From NCBI GenBank assembly GCA_030427635.1, contig JAUIBA010000019.1, forward strand, positions 1-64,000: 64,000 bases of DNA, given 5' to 3'. A program made the position numbers and the translations under genes. The notes under the pieces are model-generated. The model had not been told where the DNA came from. It worked only from the letters and a program-made list of their open reading frames with translations, and searched no databases. Below, piece after piece: positions 61,208-64,000 of this stretch; the first letter of the stretch is position 1; each line of letters begins with the position of its first letter. Source of the DNA: Bacteroidia bacterium. Lineage in GTDB: Bacteria; Bacteroidota; Bacteroidia; Chitinophagales; Chitinophagaceae.

Positions 61208-61240
61208 CAAATATATAAAATGTCTTTGTCTCAGCCCAAA
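61208..61240 (-). promoter_or_regulatory. Candidate bamD promoter TTTG-N21-TATATTTG
   Basis: + strand CAAATATA (61208-61215) and CAAA (61237-61240). Confidence 0.45.
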
Positions 61241-61309
61241 ATTAACCGTCAGTCAGTTATGTACGTATCAAAGGTTTCTTAAAATATTTCAGTCCCCGTC
61301 TCCCGTAAG

Positions 61310-63250
61310 TTATTCAAATAATACATGTTTGTCTTTCGGCCTTTCCTCATATCTCCAGTGAAATCTGCTCAGACGCTCGTTAGGGAGGTCTGCTTTGTCC
61401 ATTGGTGTCTGCTGCTGATGTATATCCTGTTCAAAACGTATTGTTTTTATCTGCTGTGTGCCAAAGTAGATACGCATCAGTACACTGGATGCATCATTGA
61501 CCCCTATATAGGCGCCACCATCATCTTTGGTGTAGTAGATACATTGTGCATCGGGATTTACTATCATCTTGCGTATAGCATTGTCCTTAAAGAAAGCCGT
61601 GAGCGATTTTCCCTGTATCTGGTCAAACAGCTCTGCCTGTTCCGGGCCAGACCGTGATACCATTAGTGAGTTATTAGGGATATACATACTTTTTACCCCT
61701 CCGCTGTCCATCAGCATCATTATAGTATCGCCGGTTATCTGGCTACCCCTTGCCCATGCTACCGGCTCATACATCATGCGCACTATAGAGTCGGCACGGG
61801 TATAGGTAATGCTGTCGCATTTGGCCTGCATGGAGTCTGAGAATATAAGCACATGGTGGTAGCCGGTAAAGAACACAGGTGCCGTACTATCGTTGCCCGT
61901 ACTGTCGTATGTCGGCGGAGTAGATATGTCGGCAGTTGCCTGTTTCCTTTTTTTATGTCTGCCACCGCTTACCTCAGTAGCAGCAGTTACAGGTTTCTTT
62001 TTGGCCGTATCCCTCAGCAGGTCGGTAACGTACCTTTTATAGGGTGGTATTATCCATGTGCTGTCTGGTTGTGCAGCCACGGTATCTATGGCTATAGTAT
62101 CGGCAGCAGTGGGTGCTGGTACTGGTTTGAAAGGTTTGTTTATTTTCCGCTTTATAGTGTCATTTGTGGGTTTGCTACCACTACCTGTACTGGCTTTAAT
62201 GCTGTCGGCTGTCGCATTGTGTACCACATCCGGGGTATCCTGCGGCATCTGAAAGGTGTGCCCCTTTACCTTTATCATAGGTGCGGCATAAAATGTATCT
62301 GCACGCATATAAAAGGTATCCTTCCCGTTTGCCAGTTCCATCACCGGCTTTTCTGTAGCCCATAGTATGCGTTGTTTTCTGAAGTAATCAGCCCTTCCGC
62401 AGTAGATGGTGGCATGCTGTGCCGTATCTGTAGATATCACATTCCCTATCGCAAATCCGTAGCCCGATGTCTTGTCATAGTGCATAGAGTCTGCTTCTAT
62501 GTATTGCCCGTCATTCCATATAGAGGAGTGCCCGCTGAACTTTGCTATCACATTTTTACTGTCATAGGTACCATTCCATGCCGTTAGTACAGATCTTCCA
62601 CTGTCGCTGGTTACTACAGAGTAGTCATAGAATGTCTCCACCCGGCTTTCCGTATTGTAGCCCATGTCTTTTGAGGCTATTTTATACTGTGGGTCCAGTA
62701 CCAGTACATTACCGGTAAAGCGTGCATCGTGCGAGCGCACATTATACACCCCATAGTTGCTGGTCACAATAGTACTGTCGCTCTGCAGTGTTCCGCTTCT
62801 GTTATAGATACCCGTTTTTGAGGTAAGGTCATAGGTCAGCTCTTCACACCACAGCTTATTTTTACCATCGGTAAGTATTACCTGTCCGGTCATGTAGGCA
62901 ATGCGCTTGTCCGATGCGTATCTCAGAAAGTCACATACACCCTCTGTGCCACCCTGCTGGGCTATACGCACATTGCTGAATGCCTCCAGCTTCTTCTGCT
63001 CTACAAATTGATACAGGCTGTCGCAGTACAGGGTATCAGTACCCTGATATATCACTACATCATCTATGAATTTATTGAAGGAGCCACTATCTGTAGTGTA
63101 GTGCTCTATTGCGCCGGTGTTGGCTATTACTATGCGTATTTTATTGGCAGTATCTACTGTTGGCTCCTGTGCATAACCATGTTGCACAAGCAGCAGCTGA
63201 GTCATTACCATTGCGGTAATCCATCTTAGTACGGGGAATAACGACCTCAT
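61310..63250 (-). CDS. OstA-like (LptA/LptD N-terminal type) organic solvent tolerance protein
   Basis: FIDDVVIYQGTDTLYCDSLYQFVEQKKLEAFSNVRI...RIAYMTGQVILTDGKNKLWCEELTYDL. Confidence 0.85.
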   Translation of the reverse strand: MRSLFPVLRWITAMVMTQLLLVQHGYAQEPTVDTANKIRIVIANTGAIEHYTTDSGSFNKFIDDVVIYQGTDTLYCDSLYQFVEQKKLEAFSNVRIAQQGGTEGVCDFLRYASDKRIAYMTGQVILTDGKNKLWCEELTYDLTSKTGIYNRSGTLQSDSTIVTSNYGVYNVRSHDARFTGNVLVLDPQYKIASKDMGYNTESRVETFYDYSVVTSDSGRSVLTAWNGTYDSKNVIAKFSGHSSIWNDGQYIEADSMHYDKTSGYGFAIGNVISTDTAQHATIYCGRADYFRKQRILWATEKPVMELANGKDTFYMRADTFYAAPMIKVKGHTFQMPQDTPDVVHNATADSIKASTGSGSKPTNDTIKRKINKPFKPVPAPTAADTIAIDTVAAQPDSTWIIPPYKRYVTDLLRDTAKKKPVTAATEVSGGRHKKRKQATADISTPPTYDSTGNDSTAPVFFTGYHHVLIFSDSMQAKCDSITYTRADSIVRMMYEPVAWARGSQITGDTIMMLMDSGGVKSMYIPNNSLMVSRSGPEQAELFDQIQGKSLTAFFKDNAIRKMIVNPDAQCIYYTKDDGGAYIGVNDASSVLMRIYFGTQQIKTIRFEQDIHQQQTPMDKADLPNERLSRFHWRYEERPKDKHVLFE

Positions 63251-63261
63251 TCTTGCCGGTA

Positions 63262-64000
63262 TCAGTCCTTTTTCTTACCCCCGAATACGCTGACACTGAT
63301 ATACCTGCCGGGGCGGGCTTTAAGGTCGTCAGTAAGATTATTTATGGATTTCAGCGAGCTGTTAAGGTTATTATACAGCTCTTTATCATTCACCAGCATA
63401 CCCATGGTTCCCTTGCCATCATTTATCTTGCTCATAATGGCGTGCAGCTCTCCCGCCACTTTTTCCAGGTCGGCTATAGTTTTCTGAATGGGAGCATTAG
63501 CCAGCTGGGCCGATAGTTTGTTGGTATTATTCAGAATACTGCGGATGGTGTCATTACTCTTAGCCAGATTGGCCGTGATGCTGTTGGTATTACGGATGAT
63601 ACTGTTCAGCTGGCCATTTTCATTTGTAAGTTTCGCCAGATTGTCTGACGTTGTTTTTAATGACAGCAGTGTACCTGATATTGCAGTTTTATTATCCTCA
63701 TTCAGTAGTGAGTTCACACGTGCCAGTGTCACGTTAAATGAAGCTATTGTCTCCTTCAGCTCTTCCAGTCTCGGTGTCAGTGAGCCGGATACCTGATCTA
63801 CTACGTCCGAGCTTTTTGCCGATTCCAGTATAGCGCCAGCCGGCTCTTCTCCCGGCCCTGAGCCCAGGTCCAGGCTTATTACTTTTGTTCCCAGCAGGTC
63901 GGCCGATGCCAGACTGGCTATTGTTCCCTTAGGCACTGATACCTTACCTTTTATAGCAAAGGTTACCTTTATTCCTTTCTCACCAGCCAGCTCCATGCTC
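63262..64000 (-). CDS. MlaD/MCE family protein, 5' end cut off by the window
   Basis: VPKGTIASLASADLLGTKVISLDLGSG; long coiled-coil-like C-terminus; frame open to the window end. Confidence 0.85.
   Translation of the reverse strand, partial: SMELAGEKGIKVTFAIKGKVSVPKGTIASLASADLLGTKVISLDLGSGPGEEPAGAILESAKSSDVVDQVSGSLTPRLEELKETIASFNVTLARVNSLLNEDNKTAISGTLLSLKTTSDNLAKLTNENGQLNSIIRNTNSITANLAKSNDTIRSILNNTNKLSAQLANAPIQKTIADLEKVAGELHAIMSKINDGKGTMGMLVNDKELYNNLNSSLKSINNLTDDLKARPGRYISVSVFGGKKKD

Noticed and set aside
1-64000. tRNA, rRNA, transposase or integrase genes
   Set aside because: None recognised by eye; a tRNAscan-SE or ISfinder search was not possible, so small or degenerate ones could be missed.

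Overview
64-kb chromosomal window from a Bacteroidota genome, probably Chitinophagales-like. This assignment is inferred from T9SS C-terminal domains, TAnnTTTG -7 boxes, a PorT-like protein, IcmF and OstA/BamD/RpoZ synteny; no 16S is present. It is mostly ordinary housekeeping and envelope content on both strands: LpxR-like, GT61, M28, M13, S8 and PIG-L enzymes, asparagine synthase, thiolase, a WbqC/aminotransferase/GNAT cassette, fused isobutyryl-CoA mutase IcmF, a TamB/TamA pair, UvrA, and a MlaD/OstA/BamD/RpoZ cluster. Several T9SS cargo proteins are present. No tRNA, rRNA, CRISPR array, transposase or intact prophage was recognised. Items most worth a second look: (i) an apparently independent, structured small RNA gene at about 21426-21549, with its own promoter, nested stems with wobble pairs, and terminator; (ii) a secreted protein next to tamB/tamA whose C-terminus looks like a caspase-like (clan CD) His/Cys hydrolase; (iii) a mosaic of hairpin-forming modular repeats in the first ~3 kb, next to a solitary terminase-small-subunit-like HTH gene; (iv) a gluzincin-like HERLH...DEG protein; (v) a YceI / CX4CH cytochrome-like / OB-fold / DUF5777-like cluster; (vi) a 1055-aa surface protein with seven exact-length 57-aa tandem repeats. 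All calls come from reading the sequence; no database search was run.
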